Below, piece by piece: positions 52,807 to 61,895 of a DNA stretch of 64,000 nt. Position 1 is the stretch's first letter. Every line of letters starts with the position of its first letter. The DNA comes from Brucella daejeonensis (GTDB taxonomy: Bacteria; Pseudomonadota; Alphaproteobacteria; Rhizobiales; Rhizobiaceae): the NCBI RefSeq assembly GCF_014199265.1, contig NZ_JACIJG010000006.1, positions 240,766 through 304,765 of the forward strand, given 5' to 3'. The translations under genes were made by a program, and so were the position numbers. The notes under the pieces were generated by a model. That model worked only from the letters and a program-made list of their open reading frames with translations. It was not told where the DNA came from and did no database searches.

Positions 52807-54087
52807 GTGAACACGCTGGAACTAGGCTTTGCCTTTCTGCTGAGCCAGACGACCCTCAGCATCATGTCGGTCTTCTGGTACACGCTTATCTTCGAATTTC
52901 CGCGCTATATCCTGCCGTTTCTGGTCGCTGGCATGGCCATGCGCTCGCCGGACAGCGAGGCTTTGCCCGATAACGACGGGCCCGTCGGCAAACATCCCAG
53001 CGTCAGTGTCATTCTTGTTGGGCACAACGAGGAAGATGCGCTCGAGGCGTGCGTCCGCTCGCTACGTGAGCAATCCATGCAGGATTTCGAGATCGTCATC
53101 GTCAGCGACGGCTCTACCGATCGCATGGTTCAGGTTGCCCAGTCCCTCGTCAAACGCGGACTGGCAACAAAAGTGCTGTCGACCGACCTGCGGGGCGGCA
53201 AGTCGAGCGGCATCAACCTGGCCTGCACCTACGCTTCAGGTGACATCATCATCAATGTCGATTGCGATTGCTCGTTCGATCGCCATGCATTCGAATATCT
53301 GTTGCGCCCATTCGCTGACCCGCGCGTCGGCGCCGTCTGCGGAGATATCGCTCCGCGCAACAGCCAGGCAAGCGTGATCGCCCAGTTTCAGGAAATCGAA
53401 TATCTGCAGTCCATCGCGATCGGCAAGCGCATCGCAAGCGCCGTCAATCAGGTGGTCTGCGCCTCTGGAGCCTTCAGCGCCTTCCGGCGCAAGGCACTGG
53501 ACGATATTCACGGGTTCGATGTGGGCGGTGGTGAAGATCTCGACACGACAATCCGTCTTCGCCTGAAAGGCTGGCGGATCGACTATGCGCCGGAAGCGGT
53601 ATGTTACACGGACGTGCCGACGACCGCATATCAATATATACGCCAGCGCCTGCGCTGGGAGCGCGACGCGATCTGGATTCGCTATCGCAAGCATGTGCAA
53701 CTGATGAATCCATTGTCCCCGGCGTTTCGCATTACGGAGGCCGTCCATCAATGGGACTTCCTGCTCTTCAATGTCGTGGGGGCGTTCATTTTCCCGGCCT
53801 ATCTGGTCTGGCTGTTCCTGCAATATGGAGCCTTCACGCCGGCAATCCTGATCGCCATGCAGATTGGCCTGCTGGCCATCGACATCCTCATTCTGGCGGC
53901 TTCGGCCTGGTGTACGGGTCGGCACGTGTTCCTGCGTAATCTCCTTTTCCTGCCGGGTTATTCCCTCTTCATGACTTATGTCATGCGACCCGTCAGGCTC
54001 ATTGCCTATATTGACGAATGGGTGTTCTCCGGCTCTCACCGTGACAATTACACACCGGTGAAAGTTCGTATGCAGCGTCCCTGGTAA
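52807..54087 (+). CDS. Membrane GT2 glycosyltransferase (polysaccharide synthase type)
   Basis: The GTG start at 52807 follows GGGAAGAAG. The 426 residues contain an N-terminal hydrophobic segment, a cytoplasmic GT-A domain (VSVILVGHNEEDALEACVRSL; VSDGSTD; VDCDCSFD, the D-C-D nucleotide-sugar/metal motif; GGGEDLDTTIRLRLKGW, the catalytic Asp region; QRLRWERD, the processive QxxRW motif) and three or more C-terminal helices. This is the layout of processive synthases such as NodC, PgaC and hyaluronan synthase. It sits with a TackOD1 gene and a HlyD-like gene, as a probable exopolysaccharide synthesis and export unit. The sugar is unknown. Confidence 0.88.
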   Translation: MNTLELGFAFLLSQTTLSIMSVFWYTLIFEFPRYILPFLVAGMAMRSPDSEALPDNDGPVGKHPSVSVILVGHNEEDALEACVRSLREQSMQDFEIVIVSDGSTDRMVQVAQSLVKRGLATKVLSTDLRGGKSSGINLACTYASGDIIINVDCDCSFDRHAFEYLLRPFADPRVGAVCGDIAPRNSQASVIAQFQEIEYLQSIAIGKRIASAVNQVVCASGAFSAFRRKALDDIHGFDVGGGEDLDTTIRLRLKGWRIDYAPEAVCYTDVPTTAYQYIRQRLRWERDAIWIRYRKHVQLMNPLSPAFRITEAVHQWDFLLFNVVGAFIFPAYLVWLFLQYGAFTPAILIAMQIGLLAIDILILAASAWCTGRHVFLRNLLFLPGYSLFMTYVMRPVRLIAYIDEWVFSGSHRDNYTPVKVRMQRPW

Positions 54088-54101
54088 AAACGGAAAATCA
54101 A

Positions 54102-55112
54102 GTGAAACGTCTACGCAAACAAACTCGCATCGATGTTCTCGATGCCCAGAAGCGCTCGTCATCCGGCAAGCTGGGGCGCTCGATCTATCTCGGCCTCGTT
54201 ATCGTTTTTCTGGGCTCGCTCGCCTATTATCTCATCGGCAACATGTTCGTCTTGTCCATTGACGGCACCATATTGAAAGAACGCTATCTGGTGAGCGCCA
54301 ACTATCCGGGCAAGGTTACGGAAGTTTTCGTCAAGGAAGGCGATAAAGTCCAGGTCGGCACGCAACTTGCCCGGATCGAGTCGTTCGAAATGATCCAGGA
54401 ACTGGCCAATATCACTTTCCGCGATAGCGACCTCGCTATTCGCGAGGGGCAGCTTCAGGGAAAGCTGGCCTCCATCAATGCCGTTTTTCCACTGGCCGAA
54501 CGCACCGCTCGTGAAACGAAAGTAACTTCAAGCCAGTTCGATACGGTTTCCGGCAAGGGCATCGTGTCCTCGCTCGCGAAGGACGACGCGTTGCGCAACA
54601 GCCTGCAAGCAGCCGAGCGGGTCGCCCAGTTGCAAAGCGAAAAGGCAGCGACGGAGAACGAACTGAAGCTGCTTCAGCAGTCCCGTGCGATCTATCGCCA
54701 GGCAATAGACAAACTGAACGGAATCTATGATCAGGGTTACCTGCGCGCCAACATGACGGGCATTGTGGGCGCCAAGGTCCCGCTCCCCGGCCAGGTCGTG
54801 AAATTCAGTGACGAACTGATGCAGATCAACGGGGGCAAGTCCTACATCCTCGCCTATCTGCCGGATGAATATCTGTTCAATGTTCAAAAAGGCATGCCGG
54901 TCAACATTTCAGGCGGCGCCCAGTCGGCCAGCGGTCAGATCGACGCCATCCTGACGGTTGCCGACGCCCTGCCTGCCGAATTTCAGAATATGTTTCGCCC
55001 GCGTGACCGCTCGCGTCTGGTACGCATCACGCTTGACGAACAAAACCCTTTCGCCGTGTCGCAGAAAGTAACGATTTCCGGCTGCGCCTTCGGTTATTGC
55101 TGGGCGGATTAG
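54102..55112 (+). CDS. HlyD/Alg44-like membrane-fusion protein
   Basis: The GTG start at 54102 gives 336 residues: a short basic cytoplasmic tail, one membrane helix (LGLVIVFLGSLAYYLIGNMFVLS, about 28-50) and a periplasmic biotinyl-lipoyl-like hairpin domain (YLVSANYPGKVTEVFVKEGDKVQVGTQLARIES). A coiled-coil (about 105-205) and a second lipoyl half (GIVGAKVPLPGQVVKFSDELMQI) follow. It is 14 bases after the glycosyltransferase gene. In alginate, cellulose-like and related systems such a protein joins the synthase to the periplasmic export path. No outer-membrane partner is present here. Confidence 0.85.
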   Translation: MKRLRKQTRIDVLDAQKRSSSGKLGRSIYLGLVIVFLGSLAYYLIGNMFVLSIDGTILKERYLVSANYPGKVTEVFVKEGDKVQVGTQLARIESFEMIQELANITFRDSDLAIREGQLQGKLASINAVFPLAERTARETKVTSSQFDTVSGKGIVSSLAKDDALRNSLQAAERVAQLQSEKAATENELKLLQQSRAIYRQAIDKLNGIYDQGYLRANMTGIVGAKVPLPGQVVKFSDELMQINGGKSYILAYLPDEYLFNVQKGMPVNISGGAQSASGQIDAILTVADALPAEFQNMFRPRDRSRLVRITLDEQNPFAVSQKVTISGCAFGYCWAD

Positions 55113-55120
55113 GGTCTGTT

Positions 55121-55150
55121 GGGACGGCGAGCTCGAAAGCCTGCCGTCCC
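55121..55150. terminator. Stem-loop between convergent genes
   Basis: GGGACGGC (55121-55128) and GCCGTCCC (55143-55150) form an 8-bp G+C-rich stem between the HlyD-like gene and the response-regulator gene. The following GATTCATTTC is only moderately T-rich, so termination may be partial. Confidence 0.6.
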
Positions 55151-55158
55151 GATTCATT

Positions 55159-55887
55159 TCAACGCAACGACGCCTTGCGAAGCCAGTCGTTCAGTTCCGC
55201 TTCCGCCCGTTCGATCGCGCTGTAATTGAGAAGTTTACGCTGCAGCGCCACGGTGATCGCGCGGGTGCGCAAATTGAAGCGCTCCTCATCCGCCTCGCCC
55301 TTGTTCTGATAGACGCCGAGCTTCTCATAAAGCTGCTGCAGCCGGTTTTGGACGCTGCGCAGCGACAGATTGCGGCGACGGGCGATGATGCGATCCGTCA
55401 ATCCCAGCGCGATATCGACCAGAATCTCATATTCGCTTTCGCTGAATCCGCTGGCATGATCCAGACTCTTCTGCTGAAGCCCGCGGACCTCCCGGTCGAT
55501 CACGCATTGCGCTTCAACGAAGATGCTGCGCAGTGCCAGCCGCAGCTTGTCATCGGACGCTGACTTCAGAACGTAACCGTAAGCCGCGCCTTCCGGTACG
55601 ATGCGCGACACGCCGCGGACATAGGCTTCATCCGCATAATTCGACCAGAACAGGATGCGGGTTTCGGGATTTTCCTTCCAGATCGTGCGGGCCGCCTCGA
55701 TACCGTTGCGCCCGTTCATCTGGAGATCCATGACGATATGCGCCGAGCGATACTGGCGCGCGAGTTTCTCGCCTGCCGCGCCATTTGCCGCCTCGAATAT
55801 GTCACCACATTCGGGCAAAGCCGCCCGTACCGCCTCGCCGAGATAAGCCCGGTGCAGCGGGTCGTCCTCCACGATCAGAACATACAT
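55159..55887 (-). CDS. LuxR-type response regulator
   Basis: The 242 residues start with a receiver domain: acidic pocket E7-D9 (VLIVEDD), phosphoacceptor D54 (IVMDLQMNG) and a conserved Lys in GYVLKSAS. The C-terminal helix-turn-helix (SESEYEILVDIALGLTDRIIARRRNLSLRSVQNRLQQLYEKLGV) is GerE/LuxR-like, with a longer tail than usual. It lies twelve bases after its cognate kinase gene in the same direction. The kinase is divergent from a sugar ABC operon, the most likely target. Confidence 0.86.
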   Translation of the reverse strand: MYVLIVEDDPLHRAYLGEAVRAALPECGDIFEAANGAAGEKLARQYRSAHIVMDLQMNGRNGIEAARTIWKENPETRILFWSNYADEAYVRGVSRIVPEGAAYGYVLKSASDDKLRLALRSIFVEAQCVIDREVRGLQQKSLDHASGFSESEYEILVDIALGLTDRIIARRRNLSLRSVQNRLQQLYEKLGVYQNKGEADEERFNLRTRAITVALQRKLLNYSAIERAEAELNDWLRKASLR

Positions 55888-55899
55888 TCTACCCTCCCC

Positions 55900-57246
55900 T
55901 TATCGGCACATTTCCACCGGCAGGTGGATGGTCACGCTGGTGCCGCCACTCGCTCCATTCTTTCTGATAGCGAAGTTTGCGGAAATCAGCCGCGCACGAG
56001 TGCGCATATTGTCGATTCCGTGTCCCATTCCCGCGCCGGAATGCTGCATCTGCCGGTCCATGCCGATACCATCGTCGAGTACCTCTACCAGAAGCCTTCC
56101 GCCCCTGTTGCACAGCCTGACGCGCAATTCGCCGGCATGGGCGTGACGGATCACGTTATTGATCGCCTCCTGCACGATACGAAACAGGGACGTCGCCACC
56201 GTTTCTTCCAGCCGGTCGGCCATGCCGTCGCTCTGGTCGTCCAGCGTCCACCGGATAGCCGAGCCGCTGTCGCGCACGGAACGGTCGAGATGATTTTCCG
56301 TTGCCTGGACGAAACCGAAAAGCTGAAGGATGGAGGGTTTTGCTTCTTCGATGATCTGCCTGAGATCGTGCATACAATGCTGAAGCCCGCGAAACAGCGG
56401 CTCAAGCTGTTCACCGGAGATATCCGGTGCGTAGGTAAGCCGCTCCACATGCCGTGCAAGACGGGTAAGATCGGCCAGCGTCTGATCGTGCAAATCCATG
56501 CCGATGCGATGGCGTTCGGTTTCGAGCGCCTCCGTCAGCTTGAGCGCGCCGAAGCGCAGGCCTTCCTCGCGGGCGCGGGCTTCGGTTTCCACGATGGCCG
56601 AGCGCTTGGCCTGTTCAGCCGCGCGAATGGCAAAGAAATAGGGAGCCAGAAGATCGGCAATCGACTGGGCATTTTCCACGTCCCGCATGGAATAACAGGC
56701 GGGTCTCAGACTGGAACAGCTCAATGCCCCGATAATGTCGCCCTGCGCCTTCAACGGCACATGCAGGCGTCCCTTCAGGTCGTGTTCGATGATCGGACTG
56801 GAAAACGCACCTTCGAAATGAAAGCGCGGATCAGTGCGCGCATCGTCGGTCAGGAGATAACCGACGTCGCCGGACAGAACCGTACGAATGGGACTGCCCG
56901 ACAGGAGCGCCGGTGGATTGCGGCTCCAGGCGGTCGCGATACCGCTTTCGTAAGCGATGTGAAATTTGCCGTCGAGCATCTTTATGCAGACGTCCAGATG
57001 GTCGTACGGCAGAATATGCGCGATCTCCGCCGCCACCGCCTGGATGATGGAATCGAAATCGAGTTGCCCTGCCAGCAACCTGGAAATATTCAGATAATGG
57101 TCGAGCAGCCTTTCGGGCGGAAGTTCAAGCAAGCGTCTCTCCTCCAGAACGCGAACCAGTCGTCTCATTCTACGCCGTCTTCCTTCCGGCGCGTCTTGCG
57201 GGAATCCGCAATTTTGCTGCACAAACCCGCAAAGCAGTTGCTGCAT
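55900..57246 (-). CDS. GAF-domain sensor histidine kinase (NarX/HisKA_3 type)
   Basis: This 448-residue kinase has a GAF-like domain (about residues 47-205, with DHLDVCIKML and VPLKAQGDIIGALSCSS), a coiled segment, then HisKA_3 with the phosphoacceptor H253 (HRIGMDLHDQTLADL). The ATP domain follows (QEAINNVIRHAHAG; DDGIGMD; GHGIDNMRTRA). No membrane helix is evident, so it is a soluble sensor. The start at 57246 is kept; ATG 57168 (MRRLVRVLEERRL) is an alternative. It is transcribed divergently from the sugar-binding-protein gene at 57447. Confidence 0.86.
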   Translation of the reverse strand: MQQLLCGFVQQNCGFPQDAPEGRRRRMRRLVRVLEERRLLELPPERLLDHYLNISRLLAGQLDFDSIIQAVAAEIAHILPYDHLDVCIKMLDGKFHIAYESGIATAWSRNPPALLSGSPIRTVLSGDVGYLLTDDARTDPRFHFEGAFSSPIIEHDLKGRLHVPLKAQGDIIGALSCSSLRPACYSMRDVENAQSIADLLAPYFFAIRAAEQAKRSAIVETEARAREEGLRFGALKLTEALETERHRIGMDLHDQTLADLTRLARHVERLTYAPDISGEQLEPLFRGLQHCMHDLRQIIEEAKPSILQLFGFVQATENHLDRSVRDSGSAIRWTLDDQSDGMADRLEETVATSLFRIVQEAINNVIRHAHAGELRVRLCNRGGRLLVEVLDDGIGMDRQMQHSGAGMGHGIDNMRTRARLISANFAIRKNGASGGTSVTIHLPVEMCR

Positions 57247-57446
57247 TCGACCTTCACAGGAAGCCCCGCTTCTTTCATCCTCGCTTCACCAGAAAATTGC
57301 CCGCGAAACAAGAGCGTAAAATCGCATCGCGTGCATACTGGTGCCGTTGAGGAGCGGCGGTGCGGAAGGCTCGCGCCATATTAATTAAAAACGATCCGAA
57401 GCGCAGGGACGCTGCGGATCGTATTTTCGGCAACCGGGAGGAACGA

Positions 57447-58463
57447 ATGAAAATCAGCAGAATCCTTTTTGCATCCGCGGCGTTTGCAGCTGTGCTTGCG
57501 GCGGACGGCGCATTCGCCGACACCTCATCGAAGAAAATCGCCTTCTCCAATAATTACGCAGGCAATTCATGGCGTCAGGCCATGCTGCAAAGCTGGGACA
57601 AGATCACCAAGGAAGCCGTAAAGGCCGGTGTCGTGTCGGCGGCCGATGCCTTCACCACCGCTGAAAATCAGGCGACCGAACAAGCCGCGCAGATCCAGAA
57701 CATGATCCTGCAGGGCTACGACGCGATCGTCATCAATGCGGCCTCGCCGACGGCTTTGAACGGCGCGGTCAAGGAAGCCTGCGATGCCGGCATCACAGTC
57801 GTTTCCTTCGACGGCACTGTCACCGAACCCTGCGCATGGCGCATTGCAGTCGACTTCAAGGCCATGGGCGAAGGCCAGATCGATTATCTGGCAAAGCGCC
57901 TCCCTGACGGCGGCAACCTTCTGGAAATCCGCGGCCTTGCGGGTGTTTCCGTGGATGACAACATCCATGCAGGCATTGAAGAAGGCCTGAAAAAGCATCC
58001 GAAATTCAAGGTCGTCGGCTCCGTCAATGGCGACTGGGCAGCAGACGTGGCCCAGCGCGCGGTGGCGGGCATTCTTCCAAGCCTGCCGAAAATCGATGCG
58101 GTCGTGACCCAGGGTGGTGATGGCTATGGTGCCGCGCAGGCCTTCGCCGCCGCCAAGCGCGAAACGCCGATCATCATCATGGGCAACCGCGAAGACGAAC
58201 TGCAATGGTGGAAACAGCAAAAGGACGCAAACGGCTATGAAACCATGTCGGTTTCGATTGCGCCGGGCGTATCCACTCTCGCCTTCTGGGTGGCGCAACA
58301 GATCCTTGACGGTAAGGAAGTCAAGAAGGACCTCGTCGTTCCCTTCCTCAGCGTCAGTCAGGAATCGCTGGACAAGGATCTCGCTAGCACCCAGAAGGGT
58401 GGTGTCGCGAATATCGAATATTCGCTCGAGGACGCTCAGAAGGTCATAGACACCGCAAAATAG
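57447..58463 (+). CDS. Periplasmic sugar-binding protein (CUT2 ABC transporter)
   Basis: The ATG at 57447 follows GGGAGGA and gives 338 residues; the frame open to 57360 lacks a site. A Sec signal peptide ends near GAFA-DTS. The mature part is a RbsB-like type I binding fold (KIAFSNNYAGNSWRQAMLQSW; IQNMILQGYDAIVINAASPTALNGAVKEACDAG; VDAVVTQ-type ligand loop). Cargo cannot be read directly. It leads an operon of ATPase, two permeases and an SMP-30-type lactonase, which points to a sugar or sugar lactone. A short hairpin lies after its stop. Confidence 0.87.
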   Translation: MKISRILFASAAFAAVLAADGAFADTSSKKIAFSNNYAGNSWRQAMLQSWDKITKEAVKAGVVSAADAFTTAENQATEQAAQIQNMILQGYDAIVINAASPTALNGAVKEACDAGITVVSFDGTVTEPCAWRIAVDFKAMGEGQIDYLAKRLPDGGNLLEIRGLAGVSVDDNIHAGIEEGLKKHPKFKVVGSVNGDWAADVAQRAVAGILPSLPKIDAVVTQGGDGYGAAQAFAAAKRETPIIIMGNREDELQWWKQQKDANGYETMSVSIAPGVSTLAFWVAQQILDGKEVKKDLVVPFLSVSQESLDKDLASTQKGGVANIEYSLEDAQKVIDTAK

Positions 58464-58486
58464 GCGCACCGGCCCAAACAGGGGTG

Positions 58487-58501
58487 GGCGGTTTCCGCCC
58501 C
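58487..58501 (+). other. Intercistronic stem-loop after the sugar-binding gene
   Basis: GGGCGG and CCGCCC with a TTT loop form a compact G+C-rich hairpin between the binding-protein stop and the ATPase start at 58530. The sequence CTTTCATTTC follows. It may attenuate transcription into the ATPase gene or stabilise the upstream message. Confidence 0.55.
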
Positions 58502-58529
58502 TTTCATTTCTCATGATCCAGTTGAGTAT

Positions 58530-59990
58530 ATGACAGAAACAGCCGAGAAACGGGAGGTCGTCGCCGCACGCAACGTTCGTGTGCAGTTCGGTGCGGTCAA
58601 GGCATTGGATGGTGCAGAACTTGTCATCCACAAAGGCGAATGTATGGGATTGGTTGGCCACAATGGTGCTGGAAAATCCACCATCGTCAATGTCATCAAC
58701 GGGGGCTTGAGCCCGCATGAAGGCAGCATTTCCTATCATGGCGAGACAGGTCACGGCATCGCGGTGGCGCGCCGGCACGGCATACGTTGCGTGTTTCAGG
58801 AACTTTCACTATTCCCGAACCTGACCATTGCGGAAAACGTTCGCATCATGCAGCCGGATATCAAGGGAAGAAACTGGCGCGGCAAGGCCGTTGCACTCAT
58901 TTCCGCGAAGCTCGGCGAAATTTTCCCCGGTCACAAGATCGATTGCCTGGCCACCGTCGATGAACTTTCCATCGCCGAGCGGCAGATGGTTGAAATCGCC
59001 ATCAATTTCACCGCGCCCGGCACGCCGCCCAGACTGGTCATTCTGGATGAGCCAACCTCGTCGCTCGATACGGGGATTGCGGCCCAGCTTATGGCCTATG
59101 TCCGCAGTTTCGTCGGCACAGGCGGTTCTGTCATCCTTATTTCGCATATGCTGGGCGAAATCCTCTCCACCTCGGACCGCATCGTGGTGATGAAGGATGG
59201 CAAGGTGGTTGCCAACAAGCCAGCCGGTGATTTCACCAACCACAGCCTCGTCGAAGCCATGGGCAGCGTCGAGCGCGAGAAAGCCGCGCGCCGCGTCATG
59301 AATGTCGATGCAACGGGTGAACCCGTCCTCTCCTCGGCCAAGTGTGTAAACGACATCACGCCATTTCATGCATTCCAGGGTGAGGTAATCGGTTTTGCCG
59401 GTCTTGCCGGGCATGGGCAGACCCAAATGCTGCTCGATCTTTATTATGCGCGGCGCCCGAACTGGCTGCCTGCACGCAATTGCGAGGTCGCCTTCGTTGC
59501 CGGCGACCGCAACCTCAATGGCACATTTCCGCTCTGGAGTATCCTGCACAATCTTACCGTCGGCTCGCTCGACCGGCTGTCCGCGTTCAAGCTCGTCGAT
59601 ACGGCGCAGGAGGACGCACTGGGTAAACAATGGAAAGATCGCATCCAGATTCGCACCCCGGATATGGCCAATCGCATCCTGTCGCTCTCTGGAGGCAACC
59701 AGCAGAAAGTCCTTTTCGCCCGTGCGTTGGCAACCAGCGCCGCCACCATCCTGATGGACGATCCGATGCGTGGCGTCGATGTCGGCACGAAGCAGGAAGT
59801 CTACGAGATTCTGCGCCACGAGGCCGAAAATGGACGCACCTTTATCTGGTACTCCACCGAAATGGACGAAATCGAACTCTGCGACCGGGTTTATGTTTTC
59901 CGTGACGGCGCCATTGTCGCGGAACTGACCGGCCACGACATTACGGAAAAGAACGTGCTTGCCGCATCCTTCGAGGGAGGCCACGACTGA
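58530..59990 (+). CDS. Sugar ABC transporter ATP-binding protein (CUT2, two-domain)
   Basis: The 486-residue ATPase has two domains. The first is intact: Walker A GHNGAGKSTIVNVING, signature-like LSIAERQMVEIAI, Walker B LVILDEPTSSLD. The second is degenerate: the Walker A region reads FAGLAGHGQTQML, and the Walker B reads LMDDPMRGVDVG with Asp in place of the catalytic Glu, while its signature LSGGNQQKVLFARAL is intact. The second domain is also slightly shortened. Only one active ATP site is expected. It overlaps the first permease gene by one base. Confidence 0.88.
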   Translation: MTETAEKREVVAARNVRVQFGAVKALDGAELVIHKGECMGLVGHNGAGKSTIVNVINGGLSPHEGSISYHGETGHGIAVARRHGIRCVFQELSLFPNLTIAENVRIMQPDIKGRNWRGKAVALISAKLGEIFPGHKIDCLATVDELSIAERQMVEIAINFTAPGTPPRLVILDEPTSSLDTGIAAQLMAYVRSFVGTGGSVILISHMLGEILSTSDRIVVMKDGKVVANKPAGDFTNHSLVEAMGSVEREKAARRVMNVDATGEPVLSSAKCVNDITPFHAFQGEVIGFAGLAGHGQTQMLLDLYYARRPNWLPARNCEVAFVAGDRNLNGTFPLWSILHNLTVGSLDRLSAFKLVDTAQEDALGKQWKDRIQIRTPDMANRILSLSGGNQQKVLFARALATSAATILMDDPMRGVDVGTKQEVYEILRHEAENGRTFIWYSTEMDEIELCDRVYVFRDGAIVAELTGHDITEKNVLAASFEGGHD

Positions 59991-60931
59991 TGCGCCTCTC
60001 TTCCGCCTCCATCCGTCTGCTGACACCCGTTTTCTCGCTCCTGCTGCTTCTGGCAGCGGTCTTTTACATGCAGCCTCGCGCCATGAGCTATATGGGGCTG
60101 AATCTCCTCTTCAATCTTGCTGTGCCGATCGCACTGGCCACGATCGCACAGATGCTCATCATGGCGGTCAACGATCTTGATCTGTCGATGGGAACATTCG
60201 TCAGTTTCGTCGTGTGTGTGGCCGCGACCTATCTCAATACCTCGCCTGTCATCGGCGTTGCGATCCTGATTGCCGCAATAGCCGCCTATGCGGCATTGGG
60301 CGCAATCATTCACCTGCGCAACCTGCCTTCCATCGTTGTCACGCTCGGCATGAGCTTCGTCTGGGGCGGACTTGCGGTTCTGCTGCTACCATCGCCCGGC
60401 GGACAGGCACCGGACTGGGCGCGCTGGATCATGACCGTCAAGCCACCCTTCGTGCCCATGGCCATCGTTGCCAGCATCCTGATCGCCGCCGTCACGCATT
60501 TCATCGTCATGCGCTCGACCTTCGGCGTATTGGTGCGGGGCGCGGGCGGCAATACGCGCTCCATCGAACGCGCCGGATGGTCGATCACGGCGATCCGCGC
60601 CGGAACCTATGCGCTTGCCGCCTTGTTTGCCGTTCTGGCGGGGATCGCACTGGTCGGGCTTACCACATCCGCCGATGCCAATATCGCTTTGCGCTACACG
60701 CTGCTTTCGATTGCGGGCGTCATTCTTGGCGGCGGTGAATTCGTCGGCGGTCGCGTGTCACCCTTCGGTGCCGTCATCGGCGCGCTGACGCTGACACTTG
60801 CCGGTTCCTTCCTGTCCTTCATGCGCATTTCGCCCGACTGGCAGATCGGTGCGCAGGGCGGAATTCTCATCGTCGTGCTGGCGCTGCGCCTTTTCCTCAA
60901 CCGCCTTGAAAAGAGGAAGATAAAGCAATGA
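59990..60931 (+). CDS. Sugar ABC transporter permease (CUT2), first
   Basis: This 313-residue membrane protein has the CUT2 signature MAVNDLDLSMGTFVSFVVCV near residue 60 and the coupling segment MRSTFGVLVRGAGGNTRSIERAGW near 170. About nine helices are visible. Its ATG shares one base with the ATPase stop and its stop overlaps the next gene by four bases. The presence of two permeases indicates a heterodimeric channel. Confidence 0.88.
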   Translation: MRLSSASIRLLTPVFSLLLLLAAVFYMQPRAMSYMGLNLLFNLAVPIALATIAQMLIMAVNDLDLSMGTFVSFVVCVAATYLNTSPVIGVAILIAAIAAYAALGAIIHLRNLPSIVVTLGMSFVWGGLAVLLLPSPGGQAPDWARWIMTVKPPFVPMAIVASILIAAVTHFIVMRSTFGVLVRGAGGNTRSIERAGWSITAIRAGTYALAALFAVLAGIALVGLTTSADANIALRYTLLSIAGVILGGGEFVGGRVSPFGAVIGALTLTLAGSFLSFMRISPDWQIGAQGGILIVVLALRLFLNRLEKRKIKQ

Positions 60932-61875
60932 CCCTGGCTCGTGCTTTTACCAGCCGTCCCTGGATCTGGTCTTTCGTTGCAGCTGCAACAGTGTGGATCA
61001 TCACGATCCTCTTTACTGGCGGTGCGGGCGCGCAAGGGCTTTCCCACGCAGCGTTCACCTTTGCCTCGTTTTCGGTCATCGTCGGCCTTGGACAGATGTT
61101 CGTGATCACGCTCGGTCCCGGCAATATCGACCTGTCGGTGCCCGCCACGATGACACTGGCCGCAACGCTGGCGCTGAAACTCATGGACACGCAGAACGGC
61201 ATGGTGCTTGCGGGACTTGCTGTTGCATTGCTGACCGGCCTTGGCATCGGCATCTGCAATTATGCGCTGATCAAGCTCCTGCGTATTCCGCCGATCATTG
61301 CGACGCTGTCGATGAGTTTCCTGATCCAGTCCGTCGCCATCTGGAGCAATCGCGGCCTGCGGGTGAAGCCGCCTGAAAATCTGGCCCAGTTCGCAACGTC
61401 CTCGACAATCGGCATTCCCAATGTCGCCATCGTGGCGCTGGTTCTGTCGGTAATCGGCTGGGTTTTGCTCAAGAAAAGCATCTATGGCCGCTGGATATCG
61501 GCTATCGGCCAGAATCCTTTCGCCGCACGCATGGCCGGCGTTCCAGTCGATGGCACGCGCTTCGTGACCTATCTCCTCTGCGCGGTGCTGGCGTCGCTGT
61601 GCGGTTTTCTGCTCGCCTGCTTTTCCGGCGGTGCGGCGCTCAATATGGGGGCGGAATATCTCCTGATGTCGATTGCCGTCGTCATTGTCGGCGGCACGGC
61701 GGTCGCGGGTGGCGATTCCAACATTCCCGGCATATGGGGCGCTGCGCTCTTCATGTTCCTCATCGTCTCGATGCTCAACACCTATGGCTTCGGGGCAGGC
61801 GTTCGCCTCGTCCTGACCGGTGTCACCATCATCGCAGTGATCTTTCTTGCCAGCGGTCGTCGGGCAGATCGCTAG
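60928..61875 (+). CDS. Sugar ABC transporter permease (CUT2), second
   Basis: This is a 315-residue homologue of the preceding permease: ITLGPGNIDLSVPATMTLAATLAL near residue 65 and KKSIYGRWISAIGQNPFAARMAGV near 180. It starts inside the previous stop (ATGA). The two permeases have diverged strongly, which argues for an ancient tandem arrangement and not recent duplication. Confidence 0.88.
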   Translation: MTLARAFTSRPWIWSFVAAATVWIITILFTGGAGAQGLSHAAFTFASFSVIVGLGQMFVITLGPGNIDLSVPATMTLAATLALKLMDTQNGMVLAGLAVALLTGLGIGICNYALIKLLRIPPIIATLSMSFLIQSVAIWSNRGLRVKPPENLAQFATSSTIGIPNVAIVALVLSVIGWVLLKKSIYGRWISAIGQNPFAARMAGVPVDGTRFVTYLLCAVLASLCGFLLACFSGGAALNMGAEYLLMSIAVVIVGGTAVAGGDSNIPGIWGAALFMFLIVSMLNTYGFGAGVRLVLTGVTIIAVIFLASGRRADR

Positions 61876-61895
61876 CCTTTTTGGAGTAACTCCCC

